Source of the DNA: Streptomyces albiflavescens | Lineage (GTDB): Bacteria > Actinomycetota > Actinomycetes > Streptomycetales > Streptomycetaceae | Assembly: GCF_014645835.1 (NCBI RefSeq) | Contig: NZ_BMMM01000001.1 | Coordinates: forward strand, 793,962 to 857,961 | Direction of reading: 5' to 3' | Length of the DNA stretch: 64,000 nt | Shown: positions 1-8,608 of the stretch, piece by piece | Layout: each line of letters begins with the position of its first letter | Numbering within the stretch: position 1 is the stretch's first letter | The notes under the pieces: generated by a model | What the model was told of the DNA's origin: nothing | The model's input: only the letters and a program-made list of their open reading frames with translations | Database searches by the model: none | Translations under genes and position numbers: made by a program

Positions 1-491
1 ACCCCGTCGAGGTCCCCGGCGTCTCCGTGTCCAATTTCCTGCGCTCCGCTGCCACGGCTGTCCGCGGCGAGGCCCCTCGCTTGCGCATCTGGTTGAAAGA
101 GGTCCGCGAGGCGATGGAGAGGCTCCAGATCGACCCGTCCTTCGCCGAGCGCAACGTCAACGAGGGCTTCTCCGGCGGGGAGAAGAAGCGCCACGAGATC
201 CTCCAGCTGGAGTTGCTCAATCCGCGCATCGCGATCCTTGATGAGACCGACTCCGGGTTGGACATCGACGCGCTGCGCATCGTGTCCGAGGGCGTCAACC
301 GGGTCCGCGCCACCGGGCAGACCGCCACACTGCTGATCACCCACTACACGCGCATCCTGCGCTACGTCCACCCCGACCACGTCCACGTCTTCGCCGAGGG
401 CCGGATCATCGAATCCGGCGGCCCGGAGCTCGCGGACAAACTGGAGGAGGAGGGATACGAGGGATACGTCAAGGGCGTCGGCGACGGCTGA
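1..491 (+). CDS. sufC: Fe-S cluster assembly ATPase SufC (3' part, cut by window start)
   Basis: ABC-type ATPase of the SUF iron-sulfur assembly machinery, which works in the cytoplasm with SufB and SufD. The reading frame is already open at base 3 and begins in the middle of the protein (PVEVPGVSVSNFLR, typical of the region after the Q-loop of SufC), so the Walker A part lies outside the window. The ABC signature FSGGEKKRHEI, a Walker B stretch ending LDETDSGLD and the switch histidine in ITHYTRILRY are all present, and the length to the stop fits SufC. The GTG at 27 is internal and not a real start. No other suf gene follows, which is unusual because sufC normally sits inside a suf operon; whether one lies upstream cannot be seen. 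Confidence 0.9.
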   Translation, partial: PVEVPGVSVSNFLRSAATAVRGEAPRLRIWLKEVREAMERLQIDPSFAERNVNEGFSGGEKKRHEILQLELLNPRIAILDETDSGLDIDALRIVSEGVNRVRATGQTATLLITHYTRILRYVHPDHVHVFAEGRIIESGGPELADKLEEEGYEGYVKGVGDG

Positions 492-992
492 CCGTCCCAC
501 CTCATGCAGGCCGGACGTCGACTGCGTCAAGGAGGTCGTTCGGGCACCGGGACCGGGGACGCCGGGCCCTGCCGCGCCGGTCACTACGGGACCGTCGACT
601 CACCAGTGGCGCGCGCAGGCAGAGGGGCGGGCAGTTTGCGGTGGTCCAGCTGCGGTCGAACGTCGCGGTCGTAGGTACGGCGCCGTCGTGGTACGGGTGT
701 TGAGGTCGTATCCCGCGCCTGCGGAAATGATGACGCCGAGCTGTCTACATGATGTCCATTGGTCTGGCCGGGTGGGCGCCCATAACCGACCGGCAGGGGT
801 GACCGGCGCAGTTTCTGCCCGTCAGGTGATGTGCATCCGCACGCCAATCCAAGTCACAGTGGGCGACCCCGGCCAGCAGCGAGCGAGCCAAGAGTGGCAG
901 TCGGGTCCGCCCCCTGGCATTTTTGCTACAGGACCGACGGCGATGCCCCACTCCAGAAGGGAGATCGCTGTCGGTGCTCCGGGCGGCGAACG
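492..992. other. Non-coding or unrecognised stretch
   Basis: About 500 bases after sufC. Open frames exist on both strands but none shows a recognisable family, a good ribosome binding site or conserved motifs. I see no clear terminator hairpin or promoter. It may contain decayed coding sequence, in line with the relics that follow. Confidence 0.4.
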
Positions 993-1583
993 GTGAGCAG
1001 GCGTCAGAAGGTGGTACGTGAGATCACGGGGGCTTTGACCGAGTTCGCAATGCTGCGGGCCACGCTGTCCCGCTCTCAAGTGCGCCTGCACGCCGTGCAG
1101 TCGCTGCTGGTGTCCGGGCTGTCGGTAATCGTGGCCGGCGAGCGGGTCACCCGGCTGCGGCGGGACGCCCAGGTCGAAATCGCCGGATCGGGGGCGCTGG
1201 GCGTGGCGTCCGCGACGCTGCTGGCATTGGCATTGTCATTGGCGCTGGCCGGGTTCGGGTTCTTCGCGGTCGGCTCGCTCGACATCCGCAGCCGCTTCCT
1301 GCCGCACACCTCGCTCGGTCTGTCGGTGGCGATCGTGCCGGTGGCGTTCGTGCTGATGATTGTCCGCCGGGACGTGGTGTCGCAGGCGGTCACCTTCTTC
1401 TCGCTGGAGAACGGGGTGTCGCTGGCCTCGCTGGTGGTGGCCGCCGGAATTCCGATGATCATCGAAGTGGCGTTCCTGTTCGACCCGCTGGTGGCCATGG
1501 TCGTGTTCGACGTGCTGATGCGCGTACACCATCACCGCACCAAGTCCCTGTCCACCGAGTCGCTGACGCTGCTGAGGGGGTGA
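993..1583 (+). CDS. hyfE: Hydrogenase-4 component E-like membrane protein (HyfE/HycP)
   Basis: Integral membrane subunit of formate-hydrogenlyase-like [NiFe]-hydrogenase complexes, related to the NuoK-type antiporter subunit. The protein has about five or six hydrophobic segments. The C-terminal third is diagnostic: an ENG motif (FFSLENGVSLASL), then IPMIIEVAFLFDPLVAMVV, and an ending LSTESLTLLRG that parallels the E. coli HyfE ending (NNLTALKG). The N-terminal RLHAVQSLLVSG matches the family's CQSL region. I chose the GTG at 993, which gives about 196 residues, close to the family length; ATG 1050 is a shorter alternative. The next gene downstream should be hyfF, and only a wrecked copy is found, so this protein probably has no working complex unless partners are encoded elsewhere. 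Confidence 0.7.
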   Translation: MSRRQKVVREITGALTEFAMLRATLSRSQVRLHAVQSLLVSGLSVIVAGERVTRLRRDAQVEIAGSGALGVASATLLALALSLALAGFGFFAVGSLDIRSRFLPHTSLGLSVAIVPVAFVLMIVRRDVVSQAVTFFSLENGVSLASLVVAAGIPMIIEVAFLFDPLVAMVVFDVLMRVHHHRTKSLSTESLTLLRG

Positions 1584-1589
1584 GCGGGA

Positions 1590-1896
1590 GTGACCGTTGT
1601 TCTGATCCTGCTGGCGCTGGTGCCGTTCATCCCGGCCGGGCCGCGCTCGTGGCCCCGGTGTGGGTAGCCCAGGCCCTCACCGTCGTCTCCGGGCTCGCCT
1701 GCCCCGGCCCGGCCTTCGCGCTCGTCCCCGATGCGGAGCGCCGGGACCTGCACGCCGGGTTCTTGCGCGCGGAGGCCCTGTCGTTCGTTCTGGCCACGGC
1801 GTTCGTGTACGCGGCCTGCGCGGGGTGCGGCTGTCCTTCGTGCTTGCGGTGCTCGGCTTCGGCACCAAGGTCGGCCTGGTGCCGGTGCACACCTAG
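1590..1896 (+). pseudogene. Decayed hyfF (hydrogenase-4 component F / NuoL-like) fragment
   Basis: Pieces of one proton-pumping membrane subunit lie in three frames. A GTG at 1590 begins VTVVLILLALVPFIPAG, then a second frame gives a hydrophobic block around AEALSFVLATAFVYAA, and a third gives VLAVLGFGTKVGLVPVHT, the antiporter motif normally followed by a WLPDAH block. The frame stops right after HT. Position directly behind hyfE fits the usual hyfE-hyfF order. At least two frameshifts and loss of most of the protein (normally about 480 residues or more) make it a relic. Confidence 0.6.
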
Positions 1897-2533
1897 CACC
1901 GCGGCGTCCGTCGGAAGCCACTTCGACCGCGAACTTGCCCGCCTGCACCGAGCGATCACCTCCGCCTGGCGGGCAGCCTCTTCGGCCCAGGGCCCCAGGT
2001 CCGCGGCGGTCGGCTGAAGCGGGTCGGCGTAGCCCTCCCCCGTGCCGGCAGCGCGGGCCTTCACCCGCCATGCCCTCCTGTAGATCGGTGGTCTTACGCC
2101 CGGACAGCGATGCGTCGTTGGTGGTGAAACGGCATGGCTGACTGTGTTGTCTCGCAGGCAGACGTCACGCGGGTGACCACCGGACCAGAGATGGACGGCC
2201 CGGGCCCACCGGTCGTTCAGCCTTGTGCGTCAGGCCGTTGCTTCGCGCATCACCGGTGGCTGGTGGCTGGACGCGACGCCCTTGTGCGCCGCCGCGACGG
2301 TACGCTGCCCAGCGGGCCGGCCGGACTGGCGCCTCGCTAGCCCGCCTGTGCAGTGTGGCGAGTTGGTCGGCCTCCTCCCGGCGCAGGTCCGAAGGGGCCA
2401 CGGTGGCCTGGTCCGTACGGATCGGTAGACCCGCGCGCTGCTCATCGCCCACCAGCTCGGCAAGCGGACAGGGGACACGCCGACCGGGCTGCCTCGATGC
2501 CCCGGCCCGCATCCGCCTCATACCCTCGGTGCT
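1897..2533. other. Unrecognised stretch between hyfF relic and yceI
   Basis: About 640 bases. Short open frames occur on both strands but none carries a motif I recognise and none has a convincing start. No hairpin terminator or operator stands out. It may be eroded hydrogenase-operon DNA, but I cannot show that. Confidence 0.35.
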
Positions 2534-3106
2534 GTGACGCTGACAGACGGAACGTACCGGCTCGGGCCCTCGACCGCCCGCCTCCTGATCAAGACCGGCC
2601 GCGCCGGGCTGGGCCGCAGGGCGGGGCACGATCTCACAATCGAGGCCACCCGGTGGTCCGGGGAGGTGGTGTTGGTCGTCGGCGCCCCGGACAGCTCGTC
2701 GGTCAGTGTGAGCATCGAGACGGGCTCGTTGAAAGTCCGCGAGGGAACGGGCGGGCTGAAGACGCTCACCGACGCCGACCGGGCCGAGATCGAACGGACG
2801 CTGGCGGACAAGACTTTGCTGCACACCGCGGAACACCCGACGATCACCTTCCGTTCCACCCGTGTCACGGGAACACCGCAGTCCTTCGAGATCACCGGGG
2901 ACCTCACCATCAAGGGCCGGCCCCACCCGGCGACGGTGCACGGGAAGGGAAACGGAGACGGGCTGTTGTCCGGCTGGGCGACCGTCACGCAGTCCACCTG
3001 GGGAATCAAGCCATACACCGCGTTCCTGGGCGCGTTGCGGCTGGCCGACGAGGTCCGAATGGAGTTCGAAGTGGCCCGCCTCGAACCGGCAGACGGGCCT
3101 CGGTAG
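2534..3106 (+). CDS. YceI family protein
   Basis: Predicted lipocalin-like beta-barrel of the YceI family, members of which bind isoprenoid-type lipids; the role in actinomycetes is not settled. The 190-residue length and internal pattern are typical: an N-terminal DGTYRLGPSTARLLIKT, a GHDLTIEA segment, a SVSIETGSLKVREG strand pair, HPTITFRSTRV, and the C-terminal FEITGDLTIKGRPHP. There is no signal peptide, so it is probably cytoplasmic. The GTG at 2534 is the first start in frame that keeps the whole domain. It sits alone among relics and appears intact. Confidence 0.85.
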   Translation: MTLTDGTYRLGPSTARLLIKTGRAGLGRRAGHDLTIEATRWSGEVVLVVGAPDSSSVSVSIETGSLKVREGTGGLKTLTDADRAEIERTLADKTLLHTAEHPTITFRSTRVTGTPQSFEITGDLTIKGRPHPATVHGKGNGDGLLSGWATVTQSTWGIKPYTAFLGALRLADEVRMEFEVARLEPADGPR

Positions 3107-3161
3107 CCGCCCGGCTGGCTGCTGCGGTCGGATCGGGCGTTCAGCCGCCTATCGTGGAGGC

Positions 3162-3431
3162 ATGGGCGAGATCCTCGTCGTGTACGAGCTCAGCAAGGCG
3201 GTGGCCACGCGTGTACCGCGTGGCGAGGAACGGCCCGTCCGCCGCGTGCACGCGGCGCCCACCGCCCCGGGGGCGCCCACCGCGACTGGACCGCGAACCC
3301 TCTGCGGCAAGGACACCTTCGCCATGGAGACGACCTGCTGGAAGCCCTCTGAACACCCTGAGACTCACTGGTATCCCGAGGAGTACGCATCCGTGCTCTG
3401 CCCCGACTGCGATGCCGTGATGGAAACCTGA
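3162..3431 (+). CDS. Small conserved actinobacterial protein with Cys pairs
   Basis: An 89-residue protein with no assigned function. A good ribosome binding site (GGAGG at 3156-3160) precedes the ATG. The C-terminal half has well-spaced cysteines (LCGKDTF, TTCWKPSEH, VLCPDCDAVM) that could hold a metal in a zinc-ribbon-like fold. The basic and proline-rich middle looks like a linker. It follows yceI by 55 bases and could be co-transcribed. The real start and the codon bias argue that it is a gene; the function is unknown. Confidence 0.6.
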   Translation: MGEILVVYELSKAVATRVPRGEERPVRRVHAAPTAPGAPTATGPRTLCGKDTFAMETTCWKPSEHPETHWYPEEYASVLCPDCDAVMET

Positions 3432-3504
3432 CCGGTGTGCCGACTACCCTGACGTCGCTGCGTCGCCATGCCCGGTCACCGGCCACGTTGCTGCAACGGC
3501 GTAT

Positions 3505-4206
3505 CGAGCACTGTCCAACCAGATCGAGCTGGTCGACATGTCGCCTCCGGCACTGCGCCGCCGTATGGCGCACGGCGGCATTTACAAGCCGGACAAGGTG
3601 GACGCGGCCCTGTCGAACTACTTCCAAGCGACGTGGCGCCGTGGACATGCGCGGGCCGGGTGGGCCTGGAACGCGAGCTGGAGCGGCCGGAAGACGCAGA
3701 CGTGGACGTACCGGTCGGAGACCACGTGGCGCTCGCGCTGACCGGCCGCGTGCTGCCGGCCGAGGACCGCCGCATCCTCGCCGCGTTCGCCGCCCAGGCG
3801 GCGGTCGTCCTGGACCGCCAGCGCCTGCAGTCCGAGGCCGACCAGGCCGAGGAACTGGCCGGGGGCAACCTCATCCGCACCGCCCTGCCGGCCGCCGTCA
3901 GCCACGACCGGCGCACGCCACTCGCCGGGATCAAGGCATCGGTCTCCTCGCGGCCATCGAGGAGGGCGCCGACCGCCTCGAACACCTGGTAGACAACCGC
4001 CTCGATATGTCCCGCCACCAGACCGGCACCGGCACCCCGCTGATCCGCGAAGTGGACCCGACGAGGTAGCCCCCGTGGCCCTCGGCGGCACCCTCAACGC
4101 CGAGGACACGCCCGGCGGCGGCCTCACAGTGGTTCTCACGCTGCCGTTGGCCAACGGTCGCGCGTCGACGGTTCAGCGGGACCTGCCGACCGCGGCGACT
4201 TCATAG
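3505..4206 (+). pseudogene. kdpD: Decayed kdpD (potassium sensor histidine kinase)
   Basis: Four collinear fragments of KdpD lie in three frames. The first (about 3505-3620) carries NQIELVDMSPPALRRRM and YKPDKVDAALSNYF from the cytoplasmic N-terminal region. The second has the GAF-like and dimerisation parts (LPAEDRRILAAFAAQAA, then AVSHDRRTPLAGIKASV with the phospho-acceptor His). The third has LLAAIEEGADRLEHLVDN. The last has GGTLNAEDTPGGGLTVVLTL, the end of the ATPase domain. The transmembrane region and most of the kinase domain are missing, and frameshifts join the pieces. The kdpFABC genes are not seen nearby. Confidence 0.8.
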
Positions 4207-4613
4207 CCGAGGCGGAAGAGGGTCGGCGCAGGCGATTCGCCGACCGGGACAGGCCACCACGGCAGTGGACGTCTGCCTGGCCATGCGCCCGTGGAGGCGA
4301 CGGCGATCGTCTCACCAACTGGAAGGAGCAGCCCGCCGATCAGCGCTGCGAGTCGTCGGCGTGCCGTTCCGCCACCGCGCAGCGCCGAGGTCACTCAGCG
4401 GGCCGGCAACAGCGTCTGGGTTCTCCTGCCCTGGTACGCACAATGCCTCTGCGACTGGTAGTCCATCAACAACCGCCGCTTCGAACACTGTTGCGCGCGT
4501 ACGACCGGCCTCCCGAGGCGGATGAGCAGCCTTCGGGGGCGAAAGAGTCACGACCCTGATGACTGCTCCTCCGCACCGCTCACTCAGCGGCTTTCATTCA
4601 TGGCCGGATCTCT
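4207..4613. other. Unrecognised stretch downstream of kdpD relic
   Basis: About 400 bases between the kdpD relic and the convergent gene at 4614-5033. Only short frames without family signatures are present. No clear terminator hairpin was found. Confidence 0.35.
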
Positions 4614-5033
4614 TCAGGAATGGTCTGTCTCCTCAGGCACGGGAATAGCCTGCCGCCAACAGGTGGAAGAGTCGATCTTCGGTGCCAGACGGCAGAGCCA
4701 TCGTGCCGTGGCCTCGGCGTCGTCCCGCACGGAGACAGCGATCAGGCTGAAAGGAGCCGTGGGCCACAGTTCGATGCACACCACGGGCCTGCCGGGCCGT
4801 ACCGCCACGAAATCCTTTCCGCCGTGGTGGCCCCGCGTGCCGATGCACAGCGCACCGGGAATCCAGACGCCGCGCTGAGCGACTCCGCGCAGGGCGCGCC
4901 ACCAGTCGGATTCCACCGTCACCCGGCACACCGCCGCCAATAGCACGCGCACTGTGCCGCGGCCTGCGGCCGCCTTCTCCCACCACGACAGACGTACGAC
5001 GAGGTCGTCGCCCTTGACGAGGATCCGCGCCAT
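4614..5033 (-). CDS. Conserved hypothetical protein
   Basis: A 139-residue soluble protein with no signal peptide. It begins MARILVKGDDLVVRLSWWEK and contains a WWRALRG segment, a WIPGALCIGTR strand, and GGKDFVAVRPGRPVVCIEL, a pattern I associate with an uncharacterised actinobacterial family of beta-rich proteins. A strong purine-rich ribosome binding site (complement of CCTCTCCTCC) lies just upstream of the ATG at 5033. The gene appears complete. I do not know its function; a small binding domain is only a guess. Confidence 0.65.
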   Translation of the reverse strand: MARILVKGDDLVVRLSWWEKAAAGRGTVRVLLAAVCRVTVESDWWRALRGVAQRGVWIPGALCIGTRGHHGGKDFVAVRPGRPVVCIELWPTAPFSLIAVSVRDDAEATARWLCRLAPKIDSSTCWRQAIPVPEETDHS

Positions 5034-5059
5034 CGTTATTCCCTCTCCTCCATACTCCC

Positions 5060-5401
5060 TCAGGCTTCACCGCGGGGCCATAAGCGGGGACGTCCTGTCG
5101 GCACCGGATGGGAGGCACCCCAAATGCGGTCGGCGCCCCACGGCATTTTGCCGGTGACGGGGAAGGCCGAGTGACGGTAGCGGAAAGCGGGCTCGGCGAG
5201 GAAGCCGGAGACGGTGGTGTCGGCTGCGGCCACGAGAGGGCTGGCGGTCATGGCCTCGGGCACTGGGACGCCCCGCAGGAGTACTTGGAGCGTGGCCTGC
5301 CCGCTCTCCGCAGTCGCTGAGGCGATCACGAACCAGCCGATGAGTACGAGCCAGGTGCCGCTGAACACGGCCCCGAGGAAGACCACGCACAGGCCCAGCA
5401 C
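5060..5401 (-). pseudogene. Site-2 protease (M50) C-terminal relic with CBS start
   Basis: The fragment matches the end of the membrane part and the start of the CBS region of actinobacterial M50 zinc metalloproteases. FLGAVFSGTWLVLIGWFVI is a transmembrane helix, followed by ATAESGQATLQ, the CBS-type MTASPLVAAADTTVSGFL, and YRHSAFPV. The catalytic HExxH and the NPDG-type motif are absent, and homology ends after FPV. The frame begins at a GTG within the homologous region, so the 5' part of the gene is gone. Confidence 0.6.
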
Positions 5402-5411
5402 GCCGCTGACG

Positions 5412-5624
5412 TCACCGGGCGCAGCCGACGTCCAGCACTTCGATCACGTCACCGTGGCTGGTGTAGACAAGCCAGCACCATTCACCGAATACTGCGGCCA
5501 GCTCCGGGGCCTGTAGATTCGGGGCCCGGGTCACAGCAGTGATGAGCGTGATGATCTCCTCATGCACCTCGTCCGGGACGCCGAACAGCACGTTGGCAGC
5601 CTGTTGGATCAGTTCGACTTTCAT
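5412..5624 (-). CDS. Small hypothetical protein, possibly RelE/ParE-like
   Basis: A 70-residue protein starting MKVELIQQAANVLFGVP and ending GDVIEVLDVGCAR. The start and the VIEVLDVG ending resemble small toxins of the RelE/ParE fold, in which the last strand often reads VLDVGHR. The usual basic catalytic residues of RelE are not obvious, and no antitoxin-like gene is paired with it. It may be a degraded toxin, an unrelated small protein, or spurious. The ATG at 5624 is the start that leaves the coherent part. Confidence 0.35.
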   Translation of the reverse strand: MKVELIQQAANVLFGVPDEVHEEIITLITAVTRAPNLQAPELAAVFGEWCWLVYTSHGDVIEVLDVGCAR

Positions 5625-5808
5625 TTCGCACCCCGCGGACCGCAGGAGCAGCAAGGTAGGGCAGCTGTGTACTCCACCCGTGCCTGTGGACGACTACGAC
5701 CAGACTCCGTCATCGGTAGCAAGCGTCGCAAGGTGTTGGGGTCCCGGTAGTACTCGCTGCGAAACAACGGATACCGCTGACCAGCAGGGATGCGGCTTGG
5801 ATCACTGA

Positions 5809-6027
5809 TCAGCCTTCGTGGCTGGTGCTCTCGCGGTGCTTGCGTAGCTCTCGGTACAGCCTGGAGCGGCTGACGCCGAGCTCTGCGGCGACCTGTTCGG
5901 GGATAGCGCCGTCTTTGATCCGCTGGGCGGCTCCGGCGCGGGTAGTCGCGTTGAGCTTCGCGGGCCGTCCGGTCGGCAGTCCGCGGGCTTCCTTGGCAGC
6001 ACGGGCGCCGGCGGCACGCCGCAGCAT
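5809..6027 (-). pseudogene. Site-specific recombinase C-terminal HTH fragment
   Basis: About 70 residues matching the C-terminal DNA-binding end of serine recombinases of the Hin/resolvase group: GLPTGRPAKL, then a helix-turn-helix with VAAELGVSRSRLYRELRKH. The catalytic serine domain (about 130 residues) is missing upstream. It is evidence of a past mobile element but not an active one. Confidence 0.55.
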
Positions 6028-6029
6028 GT

Positions 6030-6260
6030 AGATCCGGCGGCCATCCCGAGCGGTGGCGAGGGACCCTCATCACCGACGATCCCAAAGAGGCCGCCGAGTA
6101 CGTCGCCGCCCTCGTCGTCACCGACCTGGTGACCGAGTGGGAGGTGCGCGGCACCGGGCAGAGGCACGTACGCGTGATTGTCTGGGAGGACGAGGAAGGC
6201 GACGGCCCCGAGGACGCGGCCTTCACCGTGGAGATCCAGCCCGACATCGATGCAGACTGA
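6030..6260 (+). pseudogene. 3' fragment of a hypothetical acidic protein
   Basis: A coherent frame with strong third-position G/C bias and no start codon near its beginning. It reads ERWRGTLITDDPKEAAEYV, AALVVTDLVTEWEVRGTG and then an acidic tail EDEEGDGPEDAAF. The amino acid composition looks like real protein, and the lack of a start suggests a truncated gene abutting the recombinase relic on the opposite strand. I do not recognise a function. Confidence 0.4.
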
Positions 6261-7091
6261 CCGATCCGGCCGCAGGGAACAGGCTCGGTGCTCTTCGGTT
6301 CCGCGGAGCGCAGGCGCGGCGGAACCTTCGCGCCGCGGTCAGGCCCGCGCGAAGGCTCCGAGGGCAAAACAGTCCCCGGTAGTGCTGCGCGTGTCCTGAA
6401 GCCTCAGTCGTCACTGTTGCCTCGGTATCGCGCCGGCTTGCCGGGGGCCTGAACCACATCCTGTCCAAGTCACTCCGCCGACTAGACGTCCTCACCGACT
6501 TTGTGGCTCTTTCGGTGTTGTGGTCTAGTCACCACACTGCACGAGATATGCCACGAGTCAATAGGATTTGGGTAAATTTTTCAGCATTCAGTGGGTGAAG
6601 GCGCAGGGCGGCGAGGACTCGGAGACCGGGGCGCACGAGGGCCCGAAGCGGGTGCGTCCCCGGCGGCCCGTTCCTCGCTCGCCCGGCAGGCGAGGCACAC
6701 GAGCTGGGCGTCGCGTCCGTATAGGCAGGTCGGCCCCTGGCAGCGGGAGCATGGGTCTCTACCGCCCGATCGTATCCGCGATGCGCGGCAGTCAGATCAC
6801 CCATGTCGGGAGCATTGTCTCCGGTCGGGTACCTACAGGACGGAGAAGGGACCAAAATGCAAAGTAGACCTCTACAGGCAGGGCAGCAAGTCAGGATCCC
6901 GCCGAAGCCTGGGCGTGTGCTGCCCGTTCTTCTCCCACAGCGAAGGAACCCCTCAGCTTAGCCCTGGGGCTCGCCATGAATGGCTGCGTGTGGCGTGGTC
7001 GGCGCGGTGGACTGGCCAGAGAGAGGCAGCATCGGCGGCACGCGGTGATCGCTACAAGGCGAAGAAGCCGAGGCTGGTGGCGCCGCTGCCG
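6261..7091. other. Unrecognised, partly lower-G+C stretch
   Basis: About 830 bases without a gene I can support. Around 6480-6600 the sequence is clearly less G+C-rich than its neighbours (for example GGGTAAATTTTTCAG), which fits inserted or decayed foreign DNA next to the recombinase fragment. No terminal inverted repeats of an insertion sequence were found. Confidence 0.35.
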
Positions 7092-7427
7092 TCAGCTCGG
7101 GTTGCTCCAGCGGCGTCGGGGGAAGGCGTCGCCGGTCGGCCAGTGCTCGGGCAGACCGAGTGCGGTGTGGATCGGGCATACTGCGGGCCCGCGTTCGACC
7201 TGGACCTCGACCAACCGTACGGTGGCCCAGGTAGGGAGGATAGGGGCCGGAAGCGACTTGGGGTCGGGGCTTTGCCAGAGGACGGGGGCACGCGCCCCCG
7301 CAGCGTCAGCGGCGACGAGGACGCGCTGGAGCGAGCCCTCGCCAGTAATGCGACGCAACCTTACTCCGGCCCGCCGATAGACGCCGTCCCACGTACGCCT
7401 GCGTCGCCCCACCAAGATCCGGACCAT
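7092..7427 (-). CDS. Hypothetical protein, uncertain
   Basis: A possible 111-residue protein starting MVRILVGRRRRTWDG with the segments LRRITGEGSLQRVLVAAD and ILPTWATVRLVEVQVE. The middle looks coding, with a plausible alternation of hydrophobic and charged residues, but the ends do not, and no family is recognised. It could be a fragment of a longer gene whose other parts lie in different frames. Real expression is doubtful. Confidence 0.25.
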   Translation of the reverse strand: MVRILVGRRRRTWDGVYRRAGVRLRRITGEGSLQRVLVAADAAGARAPVLWQSPDPKSLPAPILPTWATVRLVEVQVERGPAVCPIHTALGLPEHWPTGDAFPRRRWSNPS

Positions 7428-7690
7428 ACGTGGGCCGGAGCCTGCCAACTCCCCTATCGACGGTGCATACATACAGGTCAGAGGCATGAAACCGCTGTAC
7501 CACCAGCAGACGAAGAACATTCTTTGTTCTTACAGTCCTCGGAAGCTCGGCTTCTTCTAGAGCCTCAAGTCGGTTGCCTGGGGGCTCTCTTGCACTCCAG
7601 GCAACCCGACAGACTGGCTGCACTTAGCGACCAGAGCAGAACTTTGCGCCACTGCGCGGGCTCCACGATGGCCGCCTTACCCCCCACCCC

Positions 7691-7940
7691 GGCCCCGATG
7701 GCAGCCCGGTCACGGTGGACGGGCAGCCGGTGAAGGAACCCGACTACGACTTCCACTGCTTCACCGAACCCCCGAGCCACGCCGGTCATCCGGCCCTCAC
7801 CGTGCCCTGCGGGTTGACGAAAGAGGGTCTGCCCATCGGGCTCCAGGTCATCGGGCCGCACCACGCCGACGCCGTCCTGAGCGCGGCCGCCGTCTACGAG
7901 GCCGCGGGGTGGCACAGGCATCGACCTCGCAGTGTTCTAG
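7691..7940 (+). pseudogene. Amidase C-terminal relic
   Basis: The frame reads VTVDGQPVKEPDYDF, FTEPPSHAGHPALTVPCG and LPIGLQVIGPHHADA, which is the C-terminal end of amidase-signature enzymes (substrate-loop and GLPxGLQ region). The Ser-Ser-Lys catalytic core is absent. After AGWHRHRP the homology ends and the frame runs into unrelated sequence, so this is a 3' remnant. Confidence 0.6.
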
Positions 7941-8171
7941 AACCATGTGCCGAGGGTGATTCGGGCTGCGGGCCGGTACAGCGATCTGCGGCAGCATGCG
8001 GGCAATTCGGGGCAGGTAGCAGCAGACCCAGGGATGGGATGGCACGGCCGTTCGCCTCGGACGATCCCGTACGGAGGCACACGTCTTCCTCCGCCCACAC
8101 ACAGCGGGCTTTCCGGTGCCAGGCCAGGCAGCCATACCCCCGCAATCCCCTTTTCGGGGAGCACCACCAGC

Positions 8172-8550
8172 ATGTCCGGTTCCGACCGTCCCACCGTCGC
8201 CGTCGCCTTCGCCTTCCATTCCGGCCACGGCCACACCGCCGTCCTCGCCGAGGCCGTGGCTCGCGGCGCGGTGGACGCCGGCGCCGAGGTGACCTCCGTA
8301 GCCGTTGACGCGATCACCGAGGAACATTGGGCATCGTGTCCGCTGCCTGCCACGACTTTGCCGATGCCGAGGCCCGCGGCAAGCGCTGGTACGCCCGGCT
8401 ACTTCGTCGGCGCCGGCGCCCGGACCCCGGTCGATACAGGCCCGGAGGCCGTCCACAACTCCGACGTCGCCCACCGCCGAGGGCCTTGGCGCACGCGTCG
8501 CACGTCAGGCCGCGTTCTTCCGCGCTGACCGCACCGAACTCGCGGCCTGA
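8172..8550 (+). pseudogene. Flavodoxin-family NAD(P)H oxidoreductase relic (WrbA-like)
   Basis: The N-terminal part starts MSGSDRPTVAVAFAF and includes an FMN phosphate-binding loop HSGHGHTAVLAEAVARG and AGAEVTSVAVDAITEE, typical of WrbA-like proteins. The middle of the domain (the GTPTYMG loop and beyond) is missing. The end returns in other frames as FVGAGARTPVDTGPEAVH and LGARVARQAAFF, the C-terminal helix. An internal deletion plus frameshifts make it non-functional. Confidence 0.6.
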
Positions 8551-8608
8551 GAGACTAGTGGTCGAGCAAGGCAGACAGCGCGACGGACCAGCGACGGCAG
8601 CCGGGGAT

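Noticed and set aside
6480..6600. Low-G+C patch as an insertion sequence or attachment site
   Set aside because: No terminal inverted repeats, target duplication or transposase frame could be found around it.
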